DNA from: Siphonodentalium dalli
Taxonomy: Eukaryota > Mollusca > Scaphopoda > Gadilida > Siphonodentaliidae
Assembly (NCBI GenBank): GCA_032622095.1
Contig: CP136066.1
Location: 47,714,911 to 47,778,910 of the forward strand
Length of the DNA stretch: 64,000 nt
Reading direction: 5' to 3'
Both the position numbers and the translations under genes were made by a program. The stretch's first letter is position 1. Each line of letters starts with the position of its first letter. Shown here in pieces: positions 34,430-45,958 of the stretch. Under the pieces are notes generated by a model that was not told the DNA's origin, made no database searches, and was given only the letters and a program-made list of their open reading frames with translations.

Positions 34430-36640
34430 GACAAAATACAATCTCAATAGGGTCTGAAATGGTAACTATGGTTTATGATGGCAGTCAAAATGGCAGTAAA
34501 TTTATAAAAAATATTGTTTCGTCCTTATTCGTTTATATGTTGTGGTTGATGCGTGAAGTTAACTAATCCACATTGGAATAACTACACTTGCTATTTATTT
34601 GGCATCAATCCATTTCAATCCCTAAACGTATTTATCTTGGTATAACAAGTGTGTCTAGCCATACTACAATGTGAATCCCAAACTGAGGGAGTTAAGCGCG
34701 TGCTATTATTACGTACATAATTCAATCGCAATGGTTCTTGAAAATCATAATGGTCAGTATAATCAATCATGACAGTCAAAATGGCGGCACATGTATGTCC
34801 ACAGTGGCAGTCAAAATCAGTATTTAAACTTATATGACCAAGACAACATTAATGTTTGTTCGTAGCAGTGATGCAAACTGTTGACATTTCACTATAGAAA
34901 TAATGCAGTTCGCGCATCTGATCAGGAAATGAATCATCATCAAATAGCTCAAATATCACAGAATTAGAAAAAAAACTATGGTCAAAGTTCAACATATTCT
35001 GGCTTTGGGAATAGTGTAGTCGTGATATGGTATATCGACTGAAACAGCCAAAAGAATAATCAACAGTCAATTAACTTTTTTCTGGTAAAATTCTTGATTT
35101 TGCTAAATATTTCATAGAAAGCTGCAGTTACTACCGAGTAATGCTAGGCGGATGATTATTGCTAACATTTGAGCGTTTTCAGAACATTGAGATAGCACGA
35201 TCACCCCATCACAAGTAACTATCGCCAAACTTCGAAGTAGAACTGACCGAATTCATGCTTCACTTGAAGGATGCACGATTTGAGTTTTTGTTTTGAATCT
35301 GCGCTCTATTCTTCTTGGGTCTGATACATCACACCAAATGCGTAAATGTGTGGAGTTCTGGTGAGAGTTATTTGCATATCTACGCAGTATGCATTCGTCT
35401 ACACCAAGTGTGGTGTGGTGGTGGTGTTGTTGAATAAAGAGGATGTTGAATACATGTTAGTTCAGGGTCATATGGTCAACAATACCCGTATACACTGATA
35501 TTTAAACCCATGCAAGGTTCGATACTCTCATGTGAGTGGTAATTTTGAAATGCCAGGATAACACCGTTACATTGCGCCAGCAGCCCAATGTCTTTCCCTT
35601 TGAGGATGCTGTGATCAAATTATCGCCCTGGTCTAATGGGCATGACAACAGTTTGTGTTTTACAGCTTTTGGAACTATGAAAATTCATATCAATGCCCAC
35701 AAGACCAGTAGGACAAAATTGTCGTTTACATAGGATTAATCTTAACCACGTCACTATGCACCTATCATATTATCGTCATACACTGAGTGTGCATTCTTCA
35801 CATGGTTGAATTCACGGCACTAAATTATACAAGGTTTTATCTTGAATAAATTAAATATAGCGCGGGGGTCGCTGGTTTCTGCAAATATATATCTCATATC
35901 GTATGCGCATGTGGTTTCCCATGGTAATAGTGCTTGATATTGTGTCTTAATTAGAGTGTTGTTTCGTGTTAATGTATATAATGCAAATTAGTCAACTCCA
36001 TGCATCTATTAGTCACGAAAAGCATGCACAGAAGGACAAAATACATAATTGTATACACTTGTTCTGCCATTTTGACTGCTATCATAAACCTTATAACCGT
36101 TCCAGGCACTAATTATATTGTATTTTATAGGGAATACTCACACCCGCTTACAAATTCATAATTTTTTTTCATTTCATGTTAACATATGGCCAGGAACCAA
36201 TATTGAGTTTTTGGGAACAAAATTCATACCACGTTCTGTGAGATCAAATTTGTTAGGAATTGAAAGTGGCTGAGATGAAAGGAACAAGATGTAGTACTGA
36301 GCAAATGATCATACGATAAGAATAATAATAAAACAAGGTACATTTTGCAACCAGTTCAAAGTATTAGTAACGAATATAGGAGATATTAGTGAAACAAATC
36401 ATATTTTTCACATTCCGGTCGCCATTTTGGCAGCCATCTATCTAATGATTACTAATATTTCATACAAACTGTAGTATAATGTAATAGCTTCCTAATAATA
36501 TATAAATTTTAGCACAATTCATGAGATATAGTTTCCAACAAAACAAATTAAACTGACTGTTCATACTCTATACTACGGCGGCCATGTTGGACGCCATCTT
36601 GGATTATATGAAATGCTCAAGGATGAGAACTCCTCACCCA
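34430..36640. mobile_element. Smaller foldback element of the AAATGGC family
   Basis: Left ATACAATCTCAATAGG and GGTTTATGATGGCAGTCAAA (34436-34492) are mirrored at 36065-36125 (TTTTGACTGCTATCATAAAC, then ATTGTATTTTATAGGG). The right side continues to about 36640 with GGTCGCCATTTTGGCAGCC and CATGTTGGACGCCATCTTGG, the same motif class as in the two giant foldbacks. The interior includes a 65-codon ORF from a GTG (35536-35733) without a domain. The left outer part is probably truncated by the TTAA element at 33780-34309. Confidence 0.5.
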
Positions 36641-37015
36641 CCTAGAAATTTATGTACACATCACCATAATCACAATCCATTAATAAGAAAAAAACGTTAG
36701 TAGACAATATTTACTTCACCCATATTGCTCCCGGACTCACCGTACCAACAACACAGGTACTGCTGTATGAGGCACCAATTACGACACTCAATTACATTAT
36801 ATGTTGGCCCTTTCATGACGGGGGCTGCGCGGCTGTAGCATTACAATTATCCTGTCCAAGTGTCTCATATATAGAGCCTCTAATATTTAATAGAATGCAC
36901 TGGCTCACAAGGTTAAGGTAAATACTATTAGGCCAATGTATTATTACGCCACCTGTGGTGTATCTAGCTGCTGAGATTTTGATATTGCGTGGTGGACAGG
37001 GCGAATGAATTCTTG
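36641..37015. repeat. Dispersed repeat copy (36804-36955) and flank
   Basis: 36804-36955 matches 32680-32830 (CCTTTCATGACGGGGGC, AATAGAATGCACTGGC, CAAGGTTAAGGTAAATAC). The remainder is unassigned. Confidence 0.5.
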
Positions 37016-38516
37016 TGGGGCTTTTATTTATAGAGTTGGAAATTCCGTTTATTTAAAAGTCGGAACTAAGCGACCAGTAGGCCAAGTCCAGTAAAACGGT
37101 TCGTTATAGGTGCTGGTTGTTATTGTTATTTTAACGGAATTCTGAGTTGGTCATTCGCGAAACCAATATATTTTATATTCTATAATTAAAACCGTGGGTA
37201 TATAATATATGATCCTCTTTATGGATATTGTAGGAAGGTAAATTTAGCTAAAGCGGTGGGATATCTTGCAAGACAACACATTTCGGTTTGCGCTATAAAC
37301 GCTCAATGTTTTAAGGTGTTACACAACGTCTGATAAAAAGAGTTCTATATGGAATATTCACACTATATTCACACTATTTTTCAGAGAACATGCATAGAGT
37401 AAACATAGTCCTATCGGACTATCGTAAACTAGTTCCGTTTAATTCGGGATTAATTAACCCTCAGACTGCCGAAACTGCCGACAATAAATTCGCTTGTTCG
37501 TGTCCCCCGAAAATAAAACTTGCCTGCTTAGAGGTCCCATTTTCGTGGCTAATGGTGATAGGATCACAATGTTTCAGTCAAGTTCATGGATACATTACAT
37601 TACACTTAATCGGCTTATGTACGCGGCCATAAACCTGCGTTTTGATAACAATTTATTTGAGACAAACTGTTGCGCGGGAATCAGTCGGCGCTTATCGGTT
37701 GAAGTTATTATGATCGTGCAGCCTGCACGTGCAACAAGTGTTCAAATACAACAGAAAAAAAATACTATGTCAAATAAATAACGTGATCAATGGACAGACA
37801 AGTTTCATTTCCGTGGGACACGAAAAGGCGAATTTAATGTCGTCAGTTTCGGCAGTCTGAGGGTTTTAATTAATCTCCTTTACGATATCCCGATAGGACT
37901 ATTTTTACTCTATGTTCTCTGAAAAAAAAATGGTGTGAATATTCCCGATAGAACTATTTTTATCAGACGTTTTGTAACACATTAAAACATTGAGCAGTTA
38001 GCGCAATTTTCTGAAATTTCGGACTATTTCGTCTATAAAAATACGATGAGCAACTGAAAATGTTTTTCAACATTCTGGAAGGGGTATATGTCCATGGTAT
38101 ATATGTTTAAAATTTCACGCATAAACTATGACAGATAACAAAGTTATAATTAGTTTTATAGGCCCACCATAAATCCCCTATAATAAACGCATGCGGTCGT
38201 AAGCACATGGCTTTGCTGTGGATACTTTCGTTCCAAGCATGCATCATTTTCGCTATCTGTAAAATGTCTATGAACAATGGCTGTGCCATGCACTCTTAGC
38301 TTTGATCCGCATTTAGAAGCATTCTGGTGTGGCGAATGAGAAACCTGCAGTAATTTATAAGCCGCAGTTCATTGTAATAATTTGAAGAATTACTTGTCTT
38401 AACGGAATTCGGAGGCGGTCCATTCATGTAACCATTATATTTTATACTATAATTTATATTTATGGCTAATAATATGATCTTGGTGGCGTTACCATTTCTG
38501 ACTATGGTTTTCTTGT
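37016..38516 (+). mobile_element. Composite repeat, copy 1 (1.5 kb)
   Basis: Almost identical to 59198-60669 in the same orientation, from TGGGGCTTTTATTTATAGA to TATGGTTTTCTTGT, after which the flanks differ. It has near-terminal direct repeats (TTAACGGAATTC followed by ATATTTTATA and ATATGATC, at 37131-37215 and 38399-38482). Its core is a palindrome (37292-38013; CAACGTCTGATAAAAA mirrored by TTTTTATCAGACGTTTTG) that itself holds a TTAA element at 37454-37869. No transposase is seen. The direct subrepeats might suggest a small LTR-like element, but no primer site or gag/pol is visible. Confidence 0.7.
37454..37869. mobile_element. 416-bp TTAA-bounded MITE nested in composite repeat copy 1
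   Basis: TTAA at 37454-37457 and 37866-37869. The ends CCCTCAGACTGCCGAAACTG and (complement of right) CCCTCAGACTGCCGAAACTG are matching inverted repeats apart from the bases next to TTAA, followed by inverted AATTCGC, TTTTCG and GTGTCCC words. piggyBac-like by its TTAA boundaries. The 80- and 95-codon ORFs over it (37390-37781) are by-products. Confidence 0.75.
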
Positions 38517-40142
38517 AATTATATGAATAGCATAAATTGCTGCATATCAGATTAATCACTCGTAGATAACAGACACGACAGACATGACTACGATATTTAT
38601 AAAGCAGGGTGTCAGGACTCAGGGTGCTGCATGCACACCCCCTGTCGAGGAAATATGCAATGGTGAATTCGGTAGCTTCTGGGATAATATAGCTCCCCGT
38701 GCATGCTGGGGGGTCATAGCCCCCTGCGTTGGGGAAGAGACCATCACTGGTATTAACATCAATTGAAGACTGACAATGATTTAAACAGAACGTCGACCAT
38801 TTGAGTTATCGCGCGAATAATTATTTTAAGCGGCCTGACGACTTCGTCCCAGTCAACGGCTCTTCAGCGGTTCAGAATTTAACTCACTGTGGTCAAGCAC
38901 AGTCGCAATGATTGGGTTGTCAGCGGACACATATTACACGGTGTGTATGATCCATGTAAAACGCCAAATACACGATATTTACAGAGATTACATGCATGTG
39001 TGTATCCACCCTTAAACTCCCGAAACCGCATATGAAATAACAGATTGCTTTATATTTGTTACAGACCAGAAGTGTACCTGATGAGCTGCTGTGGCCAAAC
39101 ATTTTTTTACAAGACCAACTTTCGGTACAAAAATATGATTTCGGAACGGACTTAGTAAACATTTTCCAAATAATTGATTCCTTCTGTGTTATCAAGCTAG
39201 TACGATAAACCAAAAAATAAACACTCAAAAAATAAACACTCAAATACAGTAAATATGACATGTTTACATAGCTCCACATGTCAACACCATCTTAGAAACA
39301 GGACCCATTAACCAACAAACCATTTAACTTATGGATGGTTGATTATATACCTGTAGATATGTGGGATGGCCCACGTTTTGTCTGCTATCACGATAACAAA
39401 TTGTATGTATGGGAACTTTGGACACAATTCTAGCCGATGTACCATATATATACATAACTGTTATATACTCTACATAAAGAGCGTTCACCGTGCCATATGT
39501 ATAGGTTTGTAATTTAATTACTTACTAACAACAACCCTATATATCAATTATCATGACGAGTGTAGGATGTACATGTTGTCGTGTGATGTGTGGATGCTTG
39601 CTGCGTGTTTGGCATTTGACCCGGAGCTGCTATGTTGTACGAGGATTTGTTTATCTATTATTTATTTTAATACGGACTTATGGTTGCACGGTGATCAAAC
39701 AACGGTACCTCCCTTTATCAAGTAAACGATATTACCTGTCACGATAATGTTGGATAATTCGATAAATAAAAATTTTGAGTGTTGGTATATTTTAATAAGT
39801 ATATAAATGATTATGGTTTGCATATGCGTACATGTTAAGCGCAATTATTTTACAAAGACGGGGGCTCCGGACACCAGAGTGTCAAGCATGTAACACGCGT
39901 GTGTGCATGTATTTGGATAGTGTTGTTGTTATACATATTACGGACTCCAACAGTCCAACCCAACCCACACATAAAAGTCAATAATACATAATTAATATAA
40001 TGTCGATTACATTTTGTGGCCGACATTCCGTGTCTGCCGTTTGTTCAGTCCGCCCGTCCGTCCGTGTGCGTCTGTTTTCCGCGAAAGATTTTTATGTCTC
40101 ACCTTGATGCCATAATTTGTGTATACAGATATTTAATATATA
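38517..40142. other. Unassigned 1.6 kb
   Basis: No gene is recognised. The largest ORF is 119 codons on the minus strand (38920-39279) and has a Tyr/Leu/Val-rich stretch but no domain. A CCGTCCGTCCG-type tetranucleotide run lies at about 40048-40066, the complement of the GACGGAC tails seen elsewhere. Confidence 0.4.
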
Positions 40143-40480
40143 AAATGCGCGTATATGATAGCGCGGAAATTTTTAATATGTGAAATGCACACATATGATA
40201 GCGCGGGAATCTTTAAACTGTGGGAATTTATACGCGCGATGCGATCTCGTCGGTTTCCGATACCTCACGCTAACAACAAGGGCATAACTATAAACTATAC
40301 TTTTCCATCACTTATTAACTATAAATTATATAAACTAGTCTACAATTTACTACTTCGAAGATCTCGTTGGTTTCCAATACCTCACGCTAACAACAAGGGA
40401 ATAACTATAAACTATGCTTTTCCATCACTTATTAACTATAAATTATATAAACTAGTCTACCTGTTACTACTTCGAAGGAC
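40143..40480. repeat. Two tandem duplications (49 bp x2 and 117 bp x2)
   Basis: A 49-bp unit with ATATGATAGCGCGG is repeated at 40143-40240. It is followed by a 117-bp unit (GATCTCGTCGGTTTCCGATA ... ACTACTTCGAA) at 40243-40359 and 40360-40476 with about 7 differences. Since 117 is divisible by three, a 124-codon ORF (40155-40529) stays open across both copies; it shows no domain. Confidence 0.75.
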
Positions 40481-40789
40481 TTTACTACCTGTTATTATTT
40501 TAACAAACACACTGCCTATATGTCATTAGTAATAGGTACTCTATAGACTTTAACACATTTATTAATATAGTATACAAACAATTTATTATCTTATGTCAGT
40601 ATCACATTCTAGTGTTTAGTTTCGAGGTTGCTTTGAACCATATACAACCCCACTACATATATGTTAATTGATATTATAAATATATATATATATATATATA
40701 TATAATTACATTACTTGGTGGCTGGCAACCATTATGTCATAGATACACAACAAACTGATTTTTTATGTTGGGGACCAGATAAGAAATTA
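40481..40789. repeat. Unassigned with (TA)n at 40680-40703
   Basis: A TA dinucleotide run of about 12 units lies at 40680-40703. Nothing else is recognised. Confidence 0.5.
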
Positions 40790-41100
40790 AGGTTTATGGC
40801 CATGCACCATGCTGGTTGAAGCACCTGGGCCGCCTACGTAGCAATATAAGACACCGGGGTCCCCTCCATAAGATTATATGCGACACTAATTATATCACCG
40901 GGTCCCTTCCATGAGAATACCATGCACCTTGCTGGTTGAGGCACCTGGGTCCAACCCATGGGAGGGTCATACATGTTGATGGATGGGACACCAAGGTTTC
41001 CGCGTGGGAGTTCGTGCGTCTTGTTGACTGGGTCATCGAGGTCCCCTCATGTTAGTACCATGTGCCTTACTTACTGAGTCACCAATACGGTAACTTAAAA
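40790..41100. repeat. Degenerate minisatellite, unit about 45-65 bp
   Basis: Repeated words ACCATGCACCTTGCTGGTTG, GGCACCTGGGTCC, CACCGGGTCCC and TACCATG recur about five times. Copies are strongly diverged and include large indels. No coding potential. Confidence 0.55.
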
Positions 41101-41941
41101 TATTACCATGCAGGCTAGTGTGTGTATAGAGACGACATTACAACATAACCCATGTATTTTATGTCCAGCAGTATTGCGTGAACGTTTCTTTTGACAAATA
41201 TGTTTTAAGGCGTTTTTTTGCTCTTCTCCTTATTTGACATTTCTGAAAGGCTTCGGTCAACCTGCCGGCATCTCACTCTGACTTGTTTTTGTCATTCTGG
41301 TGTGCCAGGTTTGGTGTCCACTACGACTGGACTTCGCGTTACCTGGTCAGACACCCACTGAGCAAAAATTGCTTACACATAAAAACATAAATCTGGTATT
41401 TATTATTTATGATCGGACTTCACGCTGTGTCTCACTGCTGATGTACAGTAATCGGAAAGTTTCAATGTCAAAATTTGTGAAGGTTGTTTCAATTATGCCG
41501 ACAATCTTATTGGCAGCTCTACTGCATAATTTATTTGTACATCAAATTTCAGTTTTTCATCAATAATTACGCCAACATCACGTTCGGAAGTATACTTGCG
41601 ATTATTGTATATATGGGTTTAACATTGTAATGCGGGAGTTAAGGGAGAGGGTGAGAGATGTGAGTGAGAGAGAGGGGTTTGACACAACATACAATAGAAA
41701 CAAAACAGCATCCATATCTGTGTTATAAAAAAAAAATCATATATGATGGGTTTTTTATAACAGATATGGAAGTACGGAAAATTTAGTTGAATATATTTAG
41801 ACTTACCAAGTGGCACTCCTGCTGATGTGAAAGAAACCAATGCTTCAACCTGAAAAAGTAAATCATTGTAAACAGGTAGCTTAATTTTGATGCGACGATA
41901 TACATGTATACATGCAAGTATCGACACATGTGGTTACATTA

Positions 41942-41949
<8 letters not shown>
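41101..41949. other. Unassigned; 60-bp hairpin at 41711-41770
   Basis: TCCATATCTG and TTATAAAAAA at 41711-41733 pair with TTTTTTATAACAGATATGGA at 41751-41770, forming a strong hairpin. A purine-rich stretch (GGGAGAGGGTGAGAGATG) lies at 41645-41680. The 88-codon ORF at 41300-41566 has no domain. Confidence 0.5.

Positions 41950-42031
<82 letters not shown>
41950..42031. repeat. (TA)n microsatellite, about 41 units
   Basis: Uninterrupted TA run of about 82 bp preceded by GTGTGTG. It underlies three overlapping ORFs on both strands with long Ile-Tyr runs, which are rejected. Confidence 0.95.
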
Positions 42032-42034
<3 letters not shown>

Positions 42035-42424
42035 GCGTGCACGGTGGTATCTATATAAATGTCATACACGCATGGTATCTTGCTATATTCTGTTTTCAAA
42101 ACACTTACATGAAATAATTTTAACTCATTTCCTCAGTCGACAGCGAAATCTTAAATGCACCATCTTACAGTCCGTATTACATGAAACCGATACACTCGTG
42201 CGACACAACACATGCATAGAGGCGAAGGTTATGAATATTATTAATGTATTCCCGGACAGCTCGCGCGGCAATTGCGAAATTCAATGTCTTTTAAAGTCAC
42301 ATCGCGGTTTGCGCTTCAAAATACACATACTATTATTCGCTTTTGAATTGTTACGGTAATGGGTCGATAAATATCTGTTTGAACTACCTTTCTATACGAG
42401 CATTCTATAACCCCAAAAAGACGC
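42032..42424. other. Unassigned
   Basis: No domain is visible in the non-repetitive C-terminal part of the 151-codon ORF that starts in the (TA)n tract (41904-42359). Confidence 0.35.
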
Positions 42425-42741
42425 ATAGCGGGCTAGCATCACTAAATTCACCCTCTGGGGACCTCATTCTGCTTAGGCCTTTTCTTCTCTAGAAGTTTTC
42501 TTTATTATCAAATTTCTATAGAAATTTCTTCACATATATTCTATTTCTTTTTTAGTTTAGTTTTTCTATATCCCCAAATTGACAGGCGACACATTGCATA
42601 ATCGAGGTTCCCAATGGGTGTACATCACAATATTCACCATTTGGGAACTTCAATCTGAGTCTATGTCTTCCATAGCAGATGAGGCCATTCAGAATGAGGT
42701 CCACAGAGGGTGAATTTAGTGATGCTAATATAGCCCGCTAT
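42425..42741. mobile_element. 317-bp MITE-like foldback with about 50-bp inverted ends
   Basis: ATAGCGGGCTAGCATCACTA, then AATTCACCCTCTGG, at 42425-42475 is mirrored at 42690-42741 (CCACAGAGGGTGAATTTAGT, then GATGCTAATATAGCCCGCTAT-like sequence). A further direct copy of the left end (GCGTCACTAAATTCACCC) follows at 42755-42800, so two insertions may abut. Confidence 0.6.
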
Positions 42742-42847
42742 ATATGCTGGATAGCGTCACTAAATTCACCCTTTGGGGACCTCATTATGCAAATGACAGG
42801 CACACTAATCTCAGACTTGAACCACTCCACCATTCTGACACTCTTAA

Positions 42848-43040
42848 CACTTCACCCAACAAAACGGCCCTGTGCCAATGCATTCTCTTATATATGCGGA
42901 TCGACCATAGGTCGCCTCGCACATATAAGAGAATGCATTGGCTTAACACATATTTTTTTTGGCCAATGAATTATCTTATATATGCGAGGCGACCTACGGT
43001 CGACTCGCATATATAAGAGAATGCATTGGCACAGGGTATA
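42848..43040. mobile_element. Truncated copy of the TTAACCCTTTACCC MITE with two 69-bp palindromes
   Basis: Begins TTAACACTTCACCCAAC, then AAAACGGCCCTGTGCC, with palindromes at 42874-42942 and 42962-43030, then ACAGGGTATACCTGTAAC. It is the same order as the full copy at 45959-46358. The right end is lost just before the TA-flanked element at 43065. Confidence 0.7.
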
Positions 43041-43064
43041 CCTGTAACATAAACCAGCTATATA

Positions 43065-44737
43065 CATTGAAGAAAAAAGTTAGTCAATATATAACTAACT
43101 TGTTTTAGTCAACTGTTTGTCCACAGGATGACTAACTTAGCTTAGTAATAATGACTGAGGCCGAAAATTAGTCAGAATAACTAGGGTGATATTAGTCATA
43201 GACTACAATTGTAATTTGTTGGAAATTGTGTGAAAATAGTTTCGATAATCAACCGGACGATATATTATCCAGAATCAGAGACCGATTTGAAAGCAGGACA
43301 AACTTTCAATCCAGTCTCTAAAACACAGATTTCAGTACTGGTCTATTGAGAGGTATAACAATAATGTGTGGTATATAGGGCTGTTTAATTAGTTCATTTG
43401 TACGAGATGTTTGTGGTGTCGTGGAATAAGAACATTTTGTTCTAATAGAGCAGCCTTCGATGTGGGAGAGAAGTTATATATATACGTGCAGGGGCGGCGG
43501 AAGCTACACAAAAGTGGGGGGGGGGCACCATTTAAAAAATATACTACATGTATGAATTGAAAGCTGTTCCAATGTGCGTCAGCGCAAAGATTGCTTAGTA
43601 TGTTAATCGTGGCTACCATTATGAAAGTAGAAAAGAAGAAAGAGTTTAAATGATGCTACTCTGCTACTCACTTATTTGTGCAGCCAATGTGTGAAAGCTG
43701 AAGATGACCGATGACTTTGATACAGCTTCTAAAACCTGCATCCTTTGTCATAAATGTTCTGATGAAATTAGTATACACTATACTGTTACTGTATAATCCA
43801 ATTCACTCCACATACGACAACCGTCGATATCGAAGAAACAATAATCACAAGTAACTTTGAATATTTAATAACACTATAATATATATGTACACAGTAAACT
43901 TCGTGTTGAAAATAATTATTCTAACTCTTCTTATTTCTCGGTAATAACGAATTAGCTGAGTTGATCAAAACCATAGTCAAGTTATTCCAATGGATACTCA
44001 GCATCAACTGATATTGTATATAGCAAGTGATCTCATATCAGGAGTTTGACCACCTTGGCATGAAATTGTATACCTGCCAAGCCACAGGTTTGCACTTTTA
44101 TTGAAGACACTCAAATTTAAACCTTTGATTGGTATGATGAATGTGATTTTAATTAGACAAGTTGCTGCCTCCAAGACATGGCTATGGTGGTGCCCCAAGA
44201 AGACCTGAGCTCTACAAAGAACTCAAAGTGTGTAGTTAAATTCCCAGAGGACATGTGCAATTACCCAGACACTGTGTCAATACTGACCAATGGATTAACT
44301 ATATATCTTGCTAGCCATAGCCATAGTGGCATAACTGATAAGATTAAACACATTTGTCTACTAATGGAATGTTTTGTTGGGAATCAAAAATTATGTTCTC
44401 CAATGTATTTAGTATTGGAAGATTATGTACCCCATACTTGGGGGGAAAAGTGGGGGGGGGCACGTGCCCCCTGTGCCCCCGGCTCCGCCGCCCCTGTAAT
44501 ACGTGCCATTATATCCTCCCATCATATTTGTTCAATTATAGGTCCAATATAATTTAGCAATTAATATCATTCATAATTCAAGGCAGTGTTGCAATGAGAG
44601 TTATTCTTGATATAACTTGGTCAATATGACTTAGTCATATTGACTCGCTGAAAGGTGTGGGTTAGTCAAAGTGACCCCAAATGGTTGTGACTCACCCTAT
44701 AAGTTATAGTCATATTGACCCGAATTTGTTTTTAGTG
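43065..44737. mobile_element. TA-flanked TTAGTCA-type element, 1.67 kb, relative of 11979-14459
   Basis: The left end is CATTGAAGAAAAAAGTTAGT and the complement of the right end CACTAAAAACAAATTCGGGT; both are followed by GTCAATAT/GACTAA-type words, with TA directly outside (43063-43064 and 44738-44739). Subterminal repeats are diverged. A hAT-like element is nested inside. No transposase is seen. Confidence 0.5.
43489..44497. mobile_element. Non-autonomous hAT-like element, about 1 kb
   Basis: The ends CAGGGGCGGCGGAAGC and, on the complement, CAGGGGCGGCGGAGCC are inverted, with G-runs just inside (AAGTGGGGGG at both ends). The flanks TATACGTG (43481-43488) and AATACGTG (44498-44505) form an 8-bp target duplication with one mismatch, as expected for hAT. 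The inner ORF at 44178-44552 (124 codons) runs into the GC-rich terminus and has no BED or hATC dimerisation domain, so no transposase remains. Confidence 0.7.
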
Positions 44738-44739
44738 TA

Positions 44740-44862
44740 TATATTAAGCGTTTATGTGACAGCTTTCGATAACAATGCATGTTGCAATCAACATAATTGG
44801 TTTGCTTCTCCGGGGAGGTAATAACAATATCTTATAGCGCAATGTGAATGTTTCTCTGCCCA
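44740..44862. other. Short unassigned spacer
   Basis: About 120 bp between two elements; nothing is recognised. Confidence 0.4.
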
Positions 44863-45202
44863 TTAACCCTTTACCCAACGAAACGCCCAGAAAAATAGCC
44901 CAAAATGAAGCTGCAACAGCCTAAATTATCTTGGGTCTGTCTCAATACCCTGTACCAAGCCTAAAAAATTCATTTTTTAACACTTTTTACCATTTTTTCT
45001 TACATTCTTTAACAATTTTATAATTTGTTCTTACATTTTTTAACAATTTTTATAATATTTTTCTACATTCTTGGATAATTTTATCATTTTTAATATGTGT
45101 TAATACAATGCATTCTCTTATATGTGCGAGGCGACCTATGGTCGACTCGCATATATAAGAGAATGCATTGGCACAAGGCCGTTTTGTTGGGTAAAGGGTT
45201 AA
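44863..45202 (-). mobile_element. TTAACCCTTTACCC MITE, 340 bp, one palindrome
   Basis: TTAA at 44863-44866 and 45199-45202 with inverted ends CCCTTTACCCAACGAAACG and CCCTTTACCCAACAAAACGG. It contains one 69-bp palindrome (45104-45172). Relative to 45959-46358 it lies in the opposite orientation and lacks the second palindrome, although the (A/T)-rich spacer with TTCTTACATTCTTTAACAAT remains. Confidence 0.75.
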
Positions 45203-45569
45203 GAGTGTCAGAATGACATCCCCAAGAAATGCCAAGTTTACCTCTGAAGTGCTCGGTTGCCATCCCGGGGAGGAAATATCTTAGCGCTCAATGAATGCTA
45301 CTATGCCACTTTTGGGGGTAAATTTGCCATCCATAGTGGTCTTCCGAAAAGTGCAAGGTTGGCTCCCCAGGGAGATAAAATATTAACGGGCTTATTGTAA
45401 ACTTAAATAACATATCTCAGATCCGTAATAATACGGCTATATCCGTACTCCTACAGACATTTAACATGGTCGCGATCTCGTAGATTTGTGTGAATGCATG
45501 GTTCCGTATATATATATATTATCACGTGTATAAGTGAAACCATGGGAATAACTAATATAAGACAAAGTT
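45203..45569. other. Unassigned spacer between two MITE copies
   Basis: No gene is recognised. The ORFs of this area (45461-45664, 45494-45841) depend on the hairpin that follows. Confidence 0.4.
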
Positions 45570-45728
45570 ATTATACAATGTTGTGTACTGTGTGTGTTTT
45601 TCTTGTACGAGTCCAGGTTGTGATGAAAAGTCATATTGGACGAGGCACGCAGTGTCGAGTCCAATATGTCTTTTCACCACAACCTGGACGAGTACAAGAA
45701 AACACATACTGTACACAGCATTGTATAA
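45570..45728. repeat. 159-bp near-perfect hairpin
   Basis: Left arm TATACAATGTTGTGTACTGT ... CTTGTACGAGTCCAGGTTGT ... AGTCATATTGGACGA pairs with right arm TCGAGTCCAATATGTCTTTT ... ACAACCTGGACGAGTACAAG ... ACAGCATTGTATA. Arms are about 72 bp with few mismatches and the loop is about 10-15 bp. It opens ORFs on both strands (114-115 codons on the plus strand) that are artefacts of symmetry. Confidence 0.85.
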
Positions 45729-45958
45729 TGACATTTTTATTATCTATCTGTGTGTTTATACAAATTTTGGGAATAAAACGGTGGGGGGTTTTTTGTGTGT
45801 GGTTATTTTTGGTATTTGTCGGCACTTTATACCTCTGTTAAATCCACCACTGTATTGCACGCGAATCACAATGTCACCGATTCATTTGGCAGAATTACTT
45901 CGCGACGTCACGGAGTTCCGAAAATAAAGTCATATTTAACATTCGGGAGTCAATGCCC
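45729..45958. other. Unassigned spacer
   Basis: Nothing is recognised apart from ORF tails running out of the hairpin. Confidence 0.35.

Noticed and set aside
38920-39279. 119-codon minus ORF with hydrophobic stretch
   Set aside because: Tyr/Val/Leu-rich as expected from AT-rich sequence; no convincing start context, splice sites or family.
40155-40529. 124-codon ORF
   Set aside because: Spans a two-copy 117-bp tandem duplication (39 codons), which keeps it open; no domain.
41881-42359. ORFs with long Ile-Tyr runs
   Set aside because: Direct translation of the (TA)n microsatellite on both strands. The non-repeat parts show no domain.
44178-44552. 124-codon ORF in the hAT-like element as a transposase remnant
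   Set aside because: No BED finger, RNase-H-like DDE or hATC motif is visible, and its C-terminus is translation of the GC-rich terminal repeat.
45461-45927. Five overlapping ORFs of 60-115 codons
   Set aside because: They mirror each other because of the 159-bp hairpin; symmetry keeps both strands open.
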